Shown: positions 1 through 9,785, numbered from the stretch's first letter. The stretch: 64,000 nt of DNA from Amorphoplanes friuliensis DSM 7358 (GCF_000494755.1 NC_022657.1:8276001-8340000); one strand, 5' to 3'. Translations and numbers: made by a program. The notes: generated by a model from the sequence alone, not told the origin.

Positions 1-95
1 CGTACTCGTTCATGCGGACTACATTGCCCCCGTCCGCTCCGACTGACCTGTGTTACCCCTGGATGTTTTCTGTGAATGGCACCGTGCCGCGATCG

Positions 96-1658
96 TCAGG
101 ATTCGTCCGGAACGAGAGCGGGCAAAGTCACCCGGAAGGTCGCACCCTTGCCGGGATCGCTGAGCACTTCGACCGAACCGTGGTGGGCCCGCACGATGGC
201 GGCCACGATGGCCAGGCCCAGGCCGGTGCCGGTGGCCGTCCGGTCCGTCCGGCGGGTTCTCGCCTCGTCGGCACGGTAGAAACGCTCGAAGACGTGCTCG
301 CGCTGCTCGGCGGAGAGACCGGGCCCGGTGTCGCTGATCTCGACAACCGCCTGGTTGCCCGCCTCGGAGTAGAGCGAGAGGCGCACCGACGCGTCCGGCG
401 GGGTGTGCACGAGCGCGTTGGTCATCAGGTTGCCGATGACCTGCCGCAGCCGGGCGTCGTCGCCGTACGCGACCAGCTTCTCCGGTGACTCACGGACGTC
501 CAGCTCGATGGTGCGGTCGGGCGCGGTGGCCTGCGCGGCCTGCACCGCGTCGATCGCCAGCACCGGCAGCTCCACGGGCGCCAGGGTGACCGGGCGTTCG
601 CGGTCCAGCCGGGCGAGCAGCAGCAGGTCCTCGACGAGCAGGCCCATGCGCGCGGCCTCGTCCTCGATCCGCCGGACCAGCTTGCTGACGTCCTCGGGAT
701 TGGCCACGGCACCCTGGCGGTACAGCTCGGCGAAGCCGCGGATCGACGTCAGTGGTGTGCGCAGCTCGTGGGAGGCGTCCGCGACGAACTGCCGCATCTT
801 GGCCTCCGAGCGCACGGCCCGAGCCTCCGACGTCTGGGCGGCCTCGGCGGCGTCACGGGCCTGCGACTCGGCGGCACGGGCGGCCGTCTCGGACAGCGCC
901 CGGGCGGTGAAGGCGGCCTCGATCTGGGCGAGCATGGCGTTCAGGGCGCGGGAGAGCCGGCCCAGCTCGGTCTGCGGTTCGCCCATGTCGGGCTCGGGAT
1001 CGGGGACACGCTGGGTCAGGTCACCCGCCGCGATGGCCGCCGCGGTCCGTTCGATCTGCACCAGCGGGATGAGGCTCTGCCGGACGATCGCCGCACCGAC
1101 CGCGGCCAGGGCGAAGAGCACACCGGCCCCGACCAGGACGTCGACCCAGATCAGGCGGCCGATCGCGTCGTCGATGCCGACCAGCTTCTGCGCGACCTGC
1201 ACGACGTCGCCGCCGCTGCTGTACGAGACCAGCACCCGCCAGGTGATCGCGCCGTCGTCGGACCGCACGGTGTACGGCTTGCCGATCTTCCTGTTGACCT
1301 GGTCGATGCCCTTGACCAGGGGCGGGATCTGGTCCGGCTTCAGATCGGAGGCGTCGTACGCGATCACTCCGGTCACGCCCTGCATCGACGAGACCCGGTA
1401 GAAGTAGTCCGCGGGCATGATGATGCGGGTGCCGCCGGGCGCGCTGTTGACCAGCAGCGTGAAGCGTTCGAGCTGGCCGTCGAGCCGGCCGATCATGTAG
1501 CTGTGCAGCGCATAGGTGCTGGCGGCGCTGATCAGGGTCAGCGCCGCGAAGACCAGCGCCAGCACCGCGGCGACGAGCTTGACGCTCAGAGGGACGCGGC
1601 GCAGCCGGGGCTGCAGCGGGACGTGACTGCGGACCCGTTCGGCGAACGTCAGGGTCAC
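96..1658 (-). CDS. Sensor histidine kinase, OmpR-pair type
   Basis: Membrane kinase that autophosphorylates on histidine and passes phosphate to the regulator encoded immediately before it. The 520 residues show a transmembrane helix near residues 25-50, an extracytoplasmic sensor of roughly 120 residues, a second helix near 175-195, a HAMP segment, the H-box SHELRTPL and an ATPase domain with NLMTNALVH, SDTGPG and GTGLGLAI. Between HAMP and H-box lies an Ala/Glu-rich stretch (RAAESQARDAAEAAQ) that looks like a lengthened signalling coiled coil. Only 7 bp separate it from the regulator, so one operon is likely. The architecture resembles mycobacterial TcrY/TrcS kinases. The signal cannot be read from the sequence. 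Confidence 0.93.
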   Translation of the reverse strand: MTLTFAERVRSHVPLQPRLRRVPLSVKLVAAVLALVFAALTLISAASTYALHSYMIGRLDGQLERFTLLVNSAPGGTRIIMPADYFYRVSSMQGVTGVIAYDASDLKPDQIPPLVKGIDQVNRKIGKPYTVRSDDGAITWRVLVSYSSGGDVVQVAQKLVGIDDAIGRLIWVDVLVGAGVLFALAAVGAAIVRQSLIPLVQIERTAAAIAAGDLTQRVPDPEPDMGEPQTELGRLSRALNAMLAQIEAAFTARALSETAARAAESQARDAAEAAQTSEARAVRSEAKMRQFVADASHELRTPLTSIRGFAELYRQGAVANPEDVSKLVRRIEDEAARMGLLVEDLLLLARLDRERPVTLAPVELPVLAIDAVQAAQATAPDRTIELDVRESPEKLVAYGDDARLRQVIGNLMTNALVHTPPDASVRLSLYSEAGNQAVVEISDTGPGLSAEQREHVFERFYRADEARTRRTDRTATGTGLGLAIVAAIVRAHHGSVEVLSDPGKGATFRVTLPALVPDES

Positions 1659-1665
1659 GGCCGGC

Positions 1666-2382
1666 TCAAGCTGCGGGTTTGCGCAGCACGTAGCCCACGC
1701 CGCGGAGAGTGTGGATCAGCCGCGGCTGCACGTTGTCGACCTTGCGTCGCAGGTAGGAGATGTACGACTCGACGATGTTGTCGTCGCCCCGGAAGTCGTA
1801 CTTCCAGACGTGGTCGAGGATCTGCGCCTTGGAGAGCACGCGGTTGGCGTTGAGCATCAGGTAGCGCAGCAGCTTGAACTCGGTCGGCGAGAGCTGCACA
1901 CGCTGGCCGGCCCGGTAGACCTCGTGCGTCTCCTCGTCGAGCTCGAGGTCGGCGAAGACCAGGCGCGACGGCTCCTCGTCACCGGCGGTCGTGCGGCGCA
2001 GCACGGCCCGGATGCGGGCGGTGAGCTCCTCGAGGCTGAACGGCTTGGTCACGTAGTCGTCGCCGCCGAGCGTCAGGCCCCGGATCTTGTCGTCGGTGCC
2101 GTCGCGGGCGGTCAGGAAGACGACCGGCGTGCGGGCGCCGCCCTCGCGCATGAGCCGGATGACCTCGAACCCGTCGAGGTCGGGCAGCATCACGTCGAGG
2201 ACGACGAGGTCGGGGGTGGCGTTCTTGGCCGCGCTGACGGCGGCGCTGCCGCTGGTCGCGGTGCTGACGTCGAACCCGGCAAATCGCAGGCTGGCGGAGA
2301 GCAGCTCGAGGATGTTCGCATCGTCTTCGACGACGAGGAGCTTTGCCTCGCTCTGCTTTCCCTGGGTCTGAGTGGCGGCCAT
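1666..2382 (-). CDS. OmpR/PhoB-family response regulator
   Basis: DNA-binding partner of the downstream kinase. The receiver domain has the acidic pair VVEDD, phospho-acceptor Asp in VVLDVMLPDLDG, Thr in FLTARD and Lys in YVTKPF. The winged-helix domain carries LSPTEFKLLRYLM and ends in RLIHTLRGVGYVLR. I place the start at ATG 2382 (238 aa), 9 nt after a partial GAAG ribosome site; an in-frame ATG at 2391 is the alternative. A longer frame reaching 2460 adds sequence unlike this family. It is the first gene of the two-gene operon with the kinase. The target genes are unknown. Confidence 0.92.
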   Translation of the reverse strand: MAATQTQGKQSEAKLLVVEDDANILELLSASLRFAGFDVSTATSGSAAVSAAKNATPDLVVLDVMLPDLDGFEVIRLMREGGARTPVVFLTARDGTDDKIRGLTLGGDDYVTKPFSLEELTARIRAVLRRTTAGDEEPSRLVFADLELDEETHEVYRAGQRVQLSPTEFKLLRYLMLNANRVLSKAQILDHVWKYDFRGDDNIVESYISYLRRKVDNVQPRLIHTLRGVGYVLRKPAA

Positions 2383-2449
2383 GCCGACCATCTTCGTCCA
2401 GGTCGCTGCGCTTGCGCTGCAGAGTGCCTGAAAGTTTTCTGTGAGCCTG

Positions 2450-3226
2450 CTAAGCGGCAAGATCGAACTTGGCGGACCGCAAACCGGCCGACGCCTGGGC
2501 GGCCCGGGCCAGCGCCCGCCGGTCCGCGCCCGGTTCCGGCCGCAGTGCGGGCGACCCGACCAGCGTGACCGTCAGGCCGCGCAGACCGGCCACCCGGCGC
2601 ACCGAGGACCAGAGGGTGTCGTCACCCACGAAGGCCGCCGCGGGTGAGGCGTACCGGATGGAGATGGGGACGATCGGCGCACCGGCGTCCACCGCTGCCT
2701 GGAAGACCGCCGGTCGGAAGCGCCCGCGTTCGGCGCCGCAGAACGTCGTACCCTCCGGAAAAACCGCGACCGAGCGGCCGGTCCGCAGCGCGGCAGCGAC
2801 CTCGGCCACCGTCGCGGGCAGGCGCTTGGGCCGGGTCCGGTCGACGAAGATCGACCCGGTCAGGGCGGCGAGCGCGCCCACTGCCGGCCAGGCCCGCACG
2901 TCGTGCTTGGCGACCAGCCGGACCGGCGTCACCGCCAGCAGGGCGACGACGTCGAGCCAGGAGACGTGGTTGGCCACGAGCAGGCTGCCGGGCCGCGGCG
3001 CCGGCCCGCGCCACACCAGCTTCACCCCAAGAGCCGCGAGGATCCCGCGCGAGACGGTCCGTGCGGCGGTCCGCCGCAGGAGCGGCACCAGGACAAGAGC
3101 GCTGATCAGTACGCCGATGAGCGCCGTCACCCGCAACACCGCGGTGCCTGCTCGCACAGCGTGGTCACCGGCCGGCCGGCACTGCGGGCCGCACGCGGAC
3201 GTGGGCTGCCAGACGGCTGACGTCAT
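2450..3226 (-). CDS. 1-acyl-glycerol-phosphate/lyso-ornithine lipid O-acyltransferase
   Basis: PlsC-type acyltransferase of 258 residues that esterifies a lyso-lipid at the membrane. It has an N-terminal hydrophobic helix (VTALIGVLISALVLVPLL), the catalytic HX4D motif in NHVSWLD, the substrate-binding block FVDRTRP, the EGT motif in FPEGTT and the VPISIRY segment. Its ATG overlaps the stop of the upstream N-acyltransferase (ATGA at 3226-3223), so the two are translationally coupled. The pairing of an OlsB-like and an OlsA-like enzyme suggests ornithine (or other aminolipid) synthesis rather than general phosphatidate synthesis. That substrate assignment is inference from context. Confidence 0.85.
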   Translation of the reverse strand: MTSAVWQPTSACGPQCRPAGDHAVRAGTAVLRVTALIGVLISALVLVPLLRRTAARTVSRGILAALGVKLVWRGPAPRPGSLLVANHVSWLDVVALLAVTPVRLVAKHDVRAWPAVGALAALTGSIFVDRTRPKRLPATVAEVAAALRTGRSVAVFPEGTTFCGAERGRFRPAVFQAAVDAGAPIVPISIRYASPAAAFVGDDTLWSSVRRVAGLRGLTVTLVGSPALRPEPGADRRALARAAQASAGLRSAKFDLAA

Positions 3227-3981
3227 CGTGTCGCTCCCAGGAAGTGGCGGCGGTAACGCGGGTCCATCCGGTCCATGGAGAAGAGGACATAGAAGTCGGC
3301 GCACTCGAAGTCGGGGTCGTAGGCGGGCTCGCCGCAGATCCAGCTGCCGAGTCGCAGATAGCCCTTGAGCAGGGGCGGCGGCTGGATGCGCGGGTCGCCG
3401 GGCAGGTCGCTGACCCACGGGTTGCGCGGCTGCACCCGCAGCGCAGGCGGTGAGAGGTGCTTGGCGGCGACCCGGGCCCGGACACCGGCCGCGGTCACCC
3501 CGCCGTCCTCGAGGCCGACCGAGGCGCAGCCGCCCAGCCAGCGCAGGTTGTTCAGGTGCAGGTAGCGGGCGAGCCCGGCCCACATCAGGTTGACCACGGC
3601 GCCGGAGCGGTGGTCGGGGTGCACGCAGGAGCGACCGGTCTCGACCAGCTGGTCACGCAGCGGACGCAGCCCGCTGAGGTTGAACTCGCCGTCGCCGTAC
3701 CGCCGCCCGGCCCGCTCGGCAGCCCTCGGGGTCATCATCCGGTAGGTGCCGACGACGTCGCCGGTCGTGTCGTCGCGGACGATCAGGTGGTCGCAGAAGT
3801 CGTCGAACTCGTCGGTGTCCCGGCCGTCGGGGGTCGCCCCGCGCAGCGTCGCGCCGAGCTCGGTGGCGAAGACGTCGTGGCGCAGGCGCTGCGCGGCCGC
3901 GACCTGATCGGCGTCGTCGGCGATGAGGAGTGAGTAGCCGCTGGTCCCGGTGGAAGCGGCGGCGGTCATGAGTACCGTCAT
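3223..3981 (-). CDS. OlsB-like GNAT N-acyltransferase
   Basis: GNAT-fold N-acyltransferase of 252 residues, of the OlsB/hemolysin-like family that transfers a 3-hydroxyacyl chain from acyl carrier protein to ornithine. Family features are the early RLRHDVFATELG segment, TYRMMTP, the GRSCVHPDHRSGAVVNLMWAG strand-helix and the late ADFYVLFSMDRMDPRYRRHFLG block. It is the first gene of a coupled pair with the PlsC-type enzyme; family knowledge assigns OlsB the first and OlsA the second step of ornithine-lipid synthesis. ATG 3981 is used; ATG 3969 is also possible. The acceptor amino acid is not determined by the sequence. Confidence 0.82.
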   Translation of the reverse strand: MTVLMTAAASTGTSGYSLLIADDADQVAAAQRLRHDVFATELGATLRGATPDGRDTDEFDDFCDHLIVRDDTTGDVVGTYRMMTPRAAERAGRRYGDGEFNLSGLRPLRDQLVETGRSCVHPDHRSGAVVNLMWAGLARYLHLNNLRWLGGCASVGLEDGGVTAAGVRARVAAKHLSPPALRVQPRNPWVSDLPGDPRIQPPPLLKGYLRLGSWICGEPAYDPDFECADFYVLFSMDRMDPRYRRHFLGATR

Positions 3982-4138
3982 GAGAACTGTGTAGGGCTCG
4001 TGTCTGCCGACGGCGTGTCGGCCCAGGTTTTACCGGATGACCGGTACGTGAACTGCTCGTCGCGCCTGCGGCCGGGGCCACGGAGGTCGCCCTCAAGCGG
4101 TAGGTTCATCCACCAGCCGAGCGGGAGGAGTGAGCGCG

Positions 4139-5056
4139 TTGCCGACAGGGTCCGAAGAGATCGTCGTCTCGAATCTCACCAAGCACTACAAGGCGCTGCG
4201 CGCCGTCGACAACCTGTCGTTCATCGTGCACTCGGGGCGGGTCACCGGCTTCCTGGGCCCCAACGGCGCCGGAAAGACCACCACCCTGCGCATGATCCTG
4301 GGCCTGGTCACACCGACGTCCGGGACGGCCACGTTCGCCGGCGTGCGATACGTCGACCTCGATCAGCCCATCCGGCACGTCGGAGCGGTGCTCGAAGCGT
4401 CCAGCGCGCACAAGGGCCGCTCCGGCATCAACCACCTGCGGATGATCTGCGCCGCGGCCGGTCTGCCCCGGCAGGCGGCCGACGAGGCGCTGGCCCGGGT
4501 GGGGCTGACCCCGGCGGCCAAGCGCAAGTTCAAGGGCTACTCCCTCGGCATGAAACAGCGGCTCGGCATCGCCGCGGCCCTGCTCGGCAACCCGCGCGTG
4601 CTGATCCTCGACGAGCCGGCCAACGGTCTCGACCCCGAGGGCATCCGCTGGCTGCGTGACCTGCTCAAGGCGCTCGCCGCCGAGGGCCGCACGGTGCTGG
4701 TCTCGAGCCACCTGCTCAGCGAGATGCAGCAGCTCGCCGACGACGTGGTGATCATCGCCGCGGGCCAGCTGGTCCGGCAGGGCCCGGTCGGTGAGGTGCT
4801 CGGCTCGATGACGGGCGGCGGCCAGGTCCGGGTGCGCACTCCCCAGACCGCCGCGCTGACCGCCGCGCTCGCCGCTGAGCAGCTCAGCGCCACCACGCTC
4901 CCCGACGAGGCCCTCCTGGTCAGCGGGGCCGACGCGGCCCGGGTCGGGCACATCGCGTTCACCGCCGGTGTCGAGCTCCACGAGCTGACCGGCGAACGCG
5001 CCGACCTCGAACAGGTGTTCCTGCAGCTCACGGCCGGAAAGGCGGGCATCCGATGA
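4139..5056 (+). CDS. ABC-2 type transporter ATP-binding protein
   Basis: Cytoplasmic ATPase of a two-gene ABC exporter. Walker A is GPNGAGKTT, signature YSLGMKQRLGIA, Walker B VLILDEPANGLDPEG, and the switch is VSSHLL. A variable C-terminal domain of about 90 residues follows, as in bacitracin/daunorubicin-type exporters. A strong GGGAGGAG at 4123-4130 lies 8 nt before TTG 4139, the start chosen here; GTG 4130 is in frame but overlaps that site and would leave no spacing. The stop overlaps the permease ATG (ATGA, 5053-5056). The substrate is unknown; export of a lipophilic or peptide compound is typical for the family. Confidence 0.9.
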   Translation: MPTGSEEIVVSNLTKHYKALRAVDNLSFIVHSGRVTGFLGPNGAGKTTTLRMILGLVTPTSGTATFAGVRYVDLDQPIRHVGAVLEASSAHKGRSGINHLRMICAAAGLPRQAADEALARVGLTPAAKRKFKGYSLGMKQRLGIAAALLGNPRVLILDEPANGLDPEGIRWLRDLLKALAAEGRTVLVSSHLLSEMQQLADDVVIIAAGQLVRQGPVGEVLGSMTGGGQVRVRTPQTAALTAALAAEQLSATTLPDEALLVSGADAARVGHIAFTAGVELHELTGERADLEQVFLQLTAGKAGIR

Positions 5057-5883
5057 ACCTCGTCAAAGCCGAGCTGTTCAAGATCCGGTCCACCTCGACC
5101 TGGTTGATCTTCGGCCTGATCACGCTGGCGCTCTGGGCGCTCACGCTGCTGATCAACTGGGCCGGCAGCAACATCAACGCGACCGTGGACCCCGCCGAGT
5201 CGGGCATGACCGCCGACCAGGCCGAGCAGGTCCGCGTGGCCAACGAGGCGGTCAACGTCGCGTCGAACCTCTACACCAGCGGCCAGTTCTTCGGCGTGCT
5301 CATGGTGATGCTGCTCGGCGCCATCGTGGTGACCAACGAGTTCTTCCACCTGACGGCGACCACCACCTTCCTGGTGACACCGCGCCGCGAGAGTGTCATC
5401 TTCGCCAAACTCACCGCCTCGGCGCTCTTCGGCATCGGCTTCTGGCTGGTCACGACCCTGCTCAACCTGCTCTTCGTGCCGTTCATCCTGAACTCGCTGG
5501 ACGTCGGCTCGCAGCTCGGCGAGGGGGCGGTCTGGCGGGCCATCGGGCTCAACGGCCTCGCGTACGGCCTGTGGGCGATCCTCGGTGTCGGCGCCGGGGT
5601 GCTGATCCGCAGCCAGATCGGTGCGACGATCGCACTGAGCACGATCTACGTCATCGGGTACTTCGGCGCGACGACGATCTTCTTCCTGCTCACGCCCCGC
5701 ATCGGTGACTGGTTCGGCAAGCTGCAGGTGCTCGTCCCGCCGCTGGCGTCGCAATTGATGATCTCCGGCACCGAGTTGCCGGGCAATCCGCCACGATGGG
5801 TCGGAGCGGTCGTGCTGATCGGATATGCCGTGGTCGCGGGCGGGCTGGGCACCTGGATCATGAAGAGGCGCGACATCGGCTGA
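5053..5883 (+). CDS. ABC-2 type transporter permease
   Basis: Integral-membrane partner of the preceding ATPase, 276 residues with about six hydrophobic segments. The first is LIFGLITLALWALTLLINW near residues 19-37; others are GVLMVMLLGAIVVTNEF and ALFGIGFWLVTTLLNLLF. The opening MNLVKAELFKIRSTSTW is typical of ABC-2 permeases, a short amphipathic helix before the first membrane span. The long loop after span 1 (residues about 38-75) faces outward. Translation is coupled to the ATPase through the ATGA overlap. Nothing in the sequence names the substrate. Confidence 0.88.
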   Translation: MNLVKAELFKIRSTSTWLIFGLITLALWALTLLINWAGSNINATVDPAESGMTADQAEQVRVANEAVNVASNLYTSGQFFGVLMVMLLGAIVVTNEFFHLTATTTFLVTPRRESVIFAKLTASALFGIGFWLVTTLLNLLFVPFILNSLDVGSQLGEGAVWRAIGLNGLAYGLWAILGVGAGVLIRSQIGATIALSTIYVIGYFGATTIFFLLTPRIGDWFGKLQVLVPPLASQLMISGTELPGNPPRWVGAVVLIGYAVVAGGLGTWIMKRRDIG

Positions 5884-6017
5884 GCAGTGCCGCGTCCCTC
5901 CGGACACTTCAGCAGTTGGTCACACACCGGACGTCCGGGTGGTCCTGTGAATCTCACGGCGTAGCCTTGACGGCGATTCCAGTCCGTTCCGTGTGACGAA
6001 CGTCGCGTGCTGACAAC

Positions 6018-9000
6018 ATGGTGAAAGAGGCGAACACGGCAGTGTCGACCCAGCAGACTTCGCATGACAATCCACTCGCGGACTTCGGCCCCAACGAGTG
6101 GATCGTCGACGAGATGTACCAGCGCTACCTGGCCGATCCGACCAGCGTCGACCCCGCCTGGCACGATTTTTTCGCCGACTACAAGCCGGCCATGGCCTCG
6201 GGTTCGATCGCTACACCGGACGAGGCGACCGCCGCCAACGCGAAGGCGACGGCTGCCAAGGCCGGCACCGACGCCCCGGCAGCCTCGACGATCGCTCCGG
6301 AGAAGCCGACCGTCCCCGCCGCTCCCGAGAAGCCGGCCGCGCCTCCCGCGGCTGCACCCGCGCCCGCTCCCGCCAAGCCGGCCCCCAAGCCTGCTCCCGC
6401 GGCCGCCAAGACCCCCGCTCCGGCGGAAGGGTCCAAGGTCACCACGCTGCGCGGCGTCGCCGCTCGCATCGTCCAGAACATGGACGCCTCGCTGGAGGTG
6501 CCGACCGCGACGTCGGTGCGGGCCGTGCCGGCCAAGCTGCTGGTCGACAACCGCATCGTGATCAACAACCACCTCGCCCGCGGGCGTGGCGGCAAGGTCA
6601 GCTTCACCCACCTGATCGGCTGGGCGCTGATCCGCTCGGTGATGGCCCACCCGGAGATGAACAACTCCTTCGCCGAGGTGGACGGCAAGCCGGCACTGGT
6701 CCAGCCCGAGCACATCAACCTCGGCATCGCCATCGACCTCGCCAAGAAGGACGGCAGCCGCGCGCTGGTCGTGCCGTCCATCAAGAACTGCGAAAAGATG
6801 GACTTCCGCAAGTTCTGGCAGGCGTACGAGGACGTGGTCCGCCGCGCCCGCCGCAACGAGCTGACCATGGACGACTACGCCGGGACGACGATCTCGCTGA
6901 CCAACCCCGGCGGCATCGGCACCGTGCACTCCATCCCGCGCCTGATGGCCGGGCAGAGCGCCATCATCGGCGTCGGCGCCATGGAATACCCCGCGCCCTA
7001 CTCCGGCATGTCCGACGAGACCCTGACCGAGCACGGCGTCAGCAAGGTCACCACGCTGACCAGCACCTACGACCACCGGGTCATCCAGGGTGCGCAGTCG
7101 GGCGAGTTCCTCAAGGCGATGCACGAGTTCCTGCTCGGCGAGCACGACTTCTACGACGACATCTTCACGTCGCTGCGGATCCCGTACGAGCCGGTGCGCT
7201 GGGTGCGGGACGTCGCCCGCACCTCCGAGGGCCAGATCGACAAGGCCGCTCGGGTGGTCGAGCTCATCCACGCGTACAGGGTGCGCGGTCACCTGATGGC
7301 CGACACCGACCCGCTCGAGTTCGAGATCCGCCGGCACCCCGACCTGGACGTGCTCCAGCACGGGCTGACCCTGTGGGACCTCGACCGGCTGTTCCCGGTC
7401 GGCGGCTTCGCCGGCAAGCAGAAGATGAAGCTGCGTGACGTCCTCGGCGTCCTGCGCGACACCTACTGCCGCCGGGTCGGCATCGAGTACATGCACATCC
7501 AGGGTCCCGAGGAGCGGCGCTGGATCCAGGACCGCATCGAGATCAAGTACACGAAGCCGTCGCCGGAGGAGCAGAAGCACGTCCTCAACCGGCTGAACGC
7601 GGCCGAGGCGTTCGAGACCTTCCTGCAGACCAAGTTCGTCGGGCAGAAGCGCTTCTCGCTCGAGGGCGGCGAGTCGCTGATCCCGCTGCTCGACGAGGTG
7701 CTCCAGGCGTCCGCCGAGGGTGGCCTCGACGAGATGGTCATCGGCATGGCGCACCGCGGCCGGCTCAACGTGCTCGCGAACATCGTCGGCAAGCCGTACG
7801 AGAAGATCTTCAACGAGTTCGAGGGTCAGATGGACCCGAAGTCGGCCCACGGCTCCGGTGACGTCAAGTACCACCTGGGCCAGACCGGGAAGTACACCGC
7901 GCCCGACGAGGAGCACTCGACAACCGTCAGCGTGGTGGCGAACCCGTCGCACCTCGAGGCCGTGGACCCGGTGCTCGAGGGCATCGTCCGCGCCAAGCAG
8001 GACCGCCTCGACCTCGGCCTCCACGGATACACCGTGCTGCCGGTCCTCATCCACGGCGACGCCGCATTCGCGGGCCAGGGTGTGGTCGCCGAGACGCTCA
8101 ACCTCTCCCAGCTGCGCGGATACCGTACGGGCGGCACGGTGCACGTGGTCGTCAACAACCAGGTCGGCTTCACCACCGCCCCGGAGTACAGCCGCTCGTC
8201 GCTCTACTCGACCGACGTCGCGCGCATGATCCAGGCGCCGATCTTCCACGTGAACGGTGACGACCCCGAGGCCGTCGTCCGGGTGGCACGGCTGGCGTTC
8301 GAATACCGCCAGGCGTTCAACAAGGACGTTGTCATCGACCTGGTCTGCTACCGCCGCCGCGGTCACAACGAGGGTGACGACCCCTCGATGACCAACCCGC
8401 GGATGTACCAGATCATCGACACGAAGCGCTCGGTCCGGAAGCTCTACACCGAGGAGCTCATCGGCCGCGGAGACCTCACCGTGGACGACGCCCAGGAGCA
8501 GCTGCGCGACTACCAGTCGCAGCTGGAGAAGGTGTTCAAGGCGACCCGGGACACCGCGGGCTCCGCGCCACGGCCCCGCCGCAACCTCGCGGACGAGCCG
8601 GAGCCGCAGGTCGACACCGCGGTCGACGCCGCCGGTGTGCGTGCCGTCGGCCAGGCCCACCTGGACCTGCCGGAGGGCTTCACGCCGCACAAGCGGGTCC
8701 AGCAGCTGCTGGACCGACGCGCCAAGATGTCCGCCGACGGCGGCATCGACTGGGGCATGGGCGAGCTGATCGCCTTCGGCTCGCTGCTGGCCCAGGGCGT
8801 CACGGTCCGGCTCGCCGGCCAGGACTCCCGCCGGGGCACCTTCACCTCCCGGCACGCGGCGATCGTCGACTCGAAGACGGGCAACGACTTCCTGCCGCTG
8901 TCCACGCTGGCAACCGGCAACGCCCGCTTCTTCGCCCACGACTCCCTGCTCAGCGAGTACGCCGCGATGGGCTTCGAGTACGGCTACTCGGTCGAGAACC

Positions 9001-9785
9001 CCGAGGCCCTGGTGCTGTGGGAGGCGCAGTTCGGCGACTTCGTCAACGGCGCCCAGTCGATCGTCGACGAGTTCATCTCCTCCGGCGAGGTCAAGTGGGG
9101 CCAGATGTCGTCGCTGGTGCTGCTGCTCCCGCACGGCCAGGAAGGACAGGGCCCGGACCACTCGTCGGGCCGCCCGGAGCGGTTCCTGCAGCTCTGCGCG
9201 CAGGACAACATGCGGGTCGCCAACCCGACCACCCCGGCGAACTACTTCCACCTGCTGCGCCGGCAGGCCCTCTCCAGCAAGCGCAAGCCGCTGATCGTCT
9301 TCTCCCCGAAGTCGCTGCTGCGCCACAAGCTGGCGGTGTCGTCGGTCGCCGACTTCACCGAGGGCACCTTCCAGCCGATCATCGGCGACGCCGGTGTCAA
9401 CGGCACGCCGCTGGACGCCGGCTCGGTGAAGCGCGTCCTGCTCTGCTCGGGCAAGGTCTACTACGACCTGTTCCAGGCCCGCGCCGAGCGAGGCATCACC
9501 GACACGGCGATCATCCGGATGGAGCAGATCTACCCGCTGCCCGTCGAGGAGCTCAAGGCCGTGCTCAACCAGTTCCCGAACGCGGAGGACTTCGCGTGGG
9601 TCCAGGAGGAGCCGGCCAACCAGGGTGCGTGGTCCTTCGTGGCCCTCAACCTCCTCGAGCACCTCGAAGGCGTGCGCCTGCGCCGGATCTCCCGGCCCGC
9701 CGCGGCCGCCCCGGCGGTCGGCTCCGCCAAGATGCACGACGCCGAGCAGTCGGCTCTGGTCGAGGCGGCGCTCCCGCGCCCGTGA
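6018..9785 (+). CDS. kgd: Multifunctional 2-oxoglutarate decarboxylase/dehydrogenase (E2o-E1o fusion)
   Basis: Fusion enzyme of the actinobacterial TCA cycle that combines E1 (thiamine diphosphate) and succinyltransferase core activities. In order: an N-terminal helix (FGPNEWIVDEMYQRYL), an Ala/Pro-rich linker (residues about 60-135), an acyltransferase core ending in the YDHRVIQGAQSGEF motif near residue 352, and the E1 part with the GDAAFAGQG and NNQVGFTT diphosphate-binding motif near 680-715 and HRGRLNVLANI. The 1255-residue length matches mycobacterial Kgd. No lipoyl domain is present, as is usual for this family. ATG 6018 is used; GTG 6042 (ninth codon) has a better AAAGAGG ribosome site and may be the real start. 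Confidence 0.96.
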   Translation: MVKEANTAVSTQQTSHDNPLADFGPNEWIVDEMYQRYLADPTSVDPAWHDFFADYKPAMASGSIATPDEATAANAKATAAKAGTDAPAASTIAPEKPTVPAAPEKPAAPPAAAPAPAPAKPAPKPAPAAAKTPAPAEGSKVTTLRGVAARIVQNMDASLEVPTATSVRAVPAKLLVDNRIVINNHLARGRGGKVSFTHLIGWALIRSVMAHPEMNNSFAEVDGKPALVQPEHINLGIAIDLAKKDGSRALVVPSIKNCEKMDFRKFWQAYEDVVRRARRNELTMDDYAGTTISLTNPGGIGTVHSIPRLMAGQSAIIGVGAMEYPAPYSGMSDETLTEHGVSKVTTLTSTYDHRVIQGAQSGEFLKAMHEFLLGEHDFYDDIFTSLRIPYEPVRWVRDVARTSEGQIDKAARVVELIHAYRVRGHLMADTDPLEFEIRRHPDLDVLQHGLTLWDLDRLFPVGGFAGKQKMKLRDVLGVLRDTYCRRVGIEYMHIQGPEERRWIQDRIEIKYTKPSPEEQKHVLNRLNAAEAFETFLQTKFVGQKRFSLEGGESLIPLLDEVLQASAEGGLDEMVIGMAHRGRLNVLANIVGKPYEKIFNEFEGQMDPKSAHGSGDVKYHLGQTGKYTAPDEEHSTTVSVVANPSHLEAVDPVLEGIVRAKQDRLDLGLHGYTVLPVLIHGDAAFAGQGVVAETLNLSQLRGYRTGGTVHVVVNNQVGFTTAPEYSRSSLYSTDVARMIQAPIFHVNGDDPEAVVRVARLAFEYRQAFNKDVVIDLVCYRRRGHNEGDDPSMTNPRMYQIIDTKRSVRKLYTEELIGRGDLTVDDAQEQLRDYQSQLEKVFKATRDTAGSAPRPRRNLADEPEPQVDTAVDAAGVRAVGQAHLDLPEGFTPHKRVQQLLDRRAKMSADGGIDWGMGELIAFGSLLAQGVTVRLAGQDSRRGTFTSRHAAIVDSKTGNDFLPLSTLATGNARFFAHDSLLSEYAAMGFEYGYSVENPEALVLWEAQFGDFVNGAQSIVDEFISSGEVKWGQMSSLVLLLPHGQEGQGPDHSSGRPERFLQLCAQDNMRVANPTTPANYFHLLRRQALSSKRKPLIVFSPKSLLRHKLAVSSVADFTEGTFQPIIGDAGVNGTPLDAGSVKRVLLCSGKVYYDLFQARAERGITDTAIIRMEQIYPLPVEELKAVLNQFPNAEDFAWVQEEPANQGAWSFVALNLLEHLEGVRLRRISRPAAAAPAVGSAKMHDAEQSALVEAALPRP

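Noticed and set aside
1..95. Start of a gene at the left edge
   Set aside because: The short plus-strand frame from base 12 is antisense to the histidine kinase and lacks any family features; nothing is supported in bases 1-95.
5927..5938. CCGGACGTCCGG palindrome upstream of kgd as an operator
   Set aside because: A 12-bp GC palindrome is expected by chance in DNA of this composition, and no promoter can be placed beside it.
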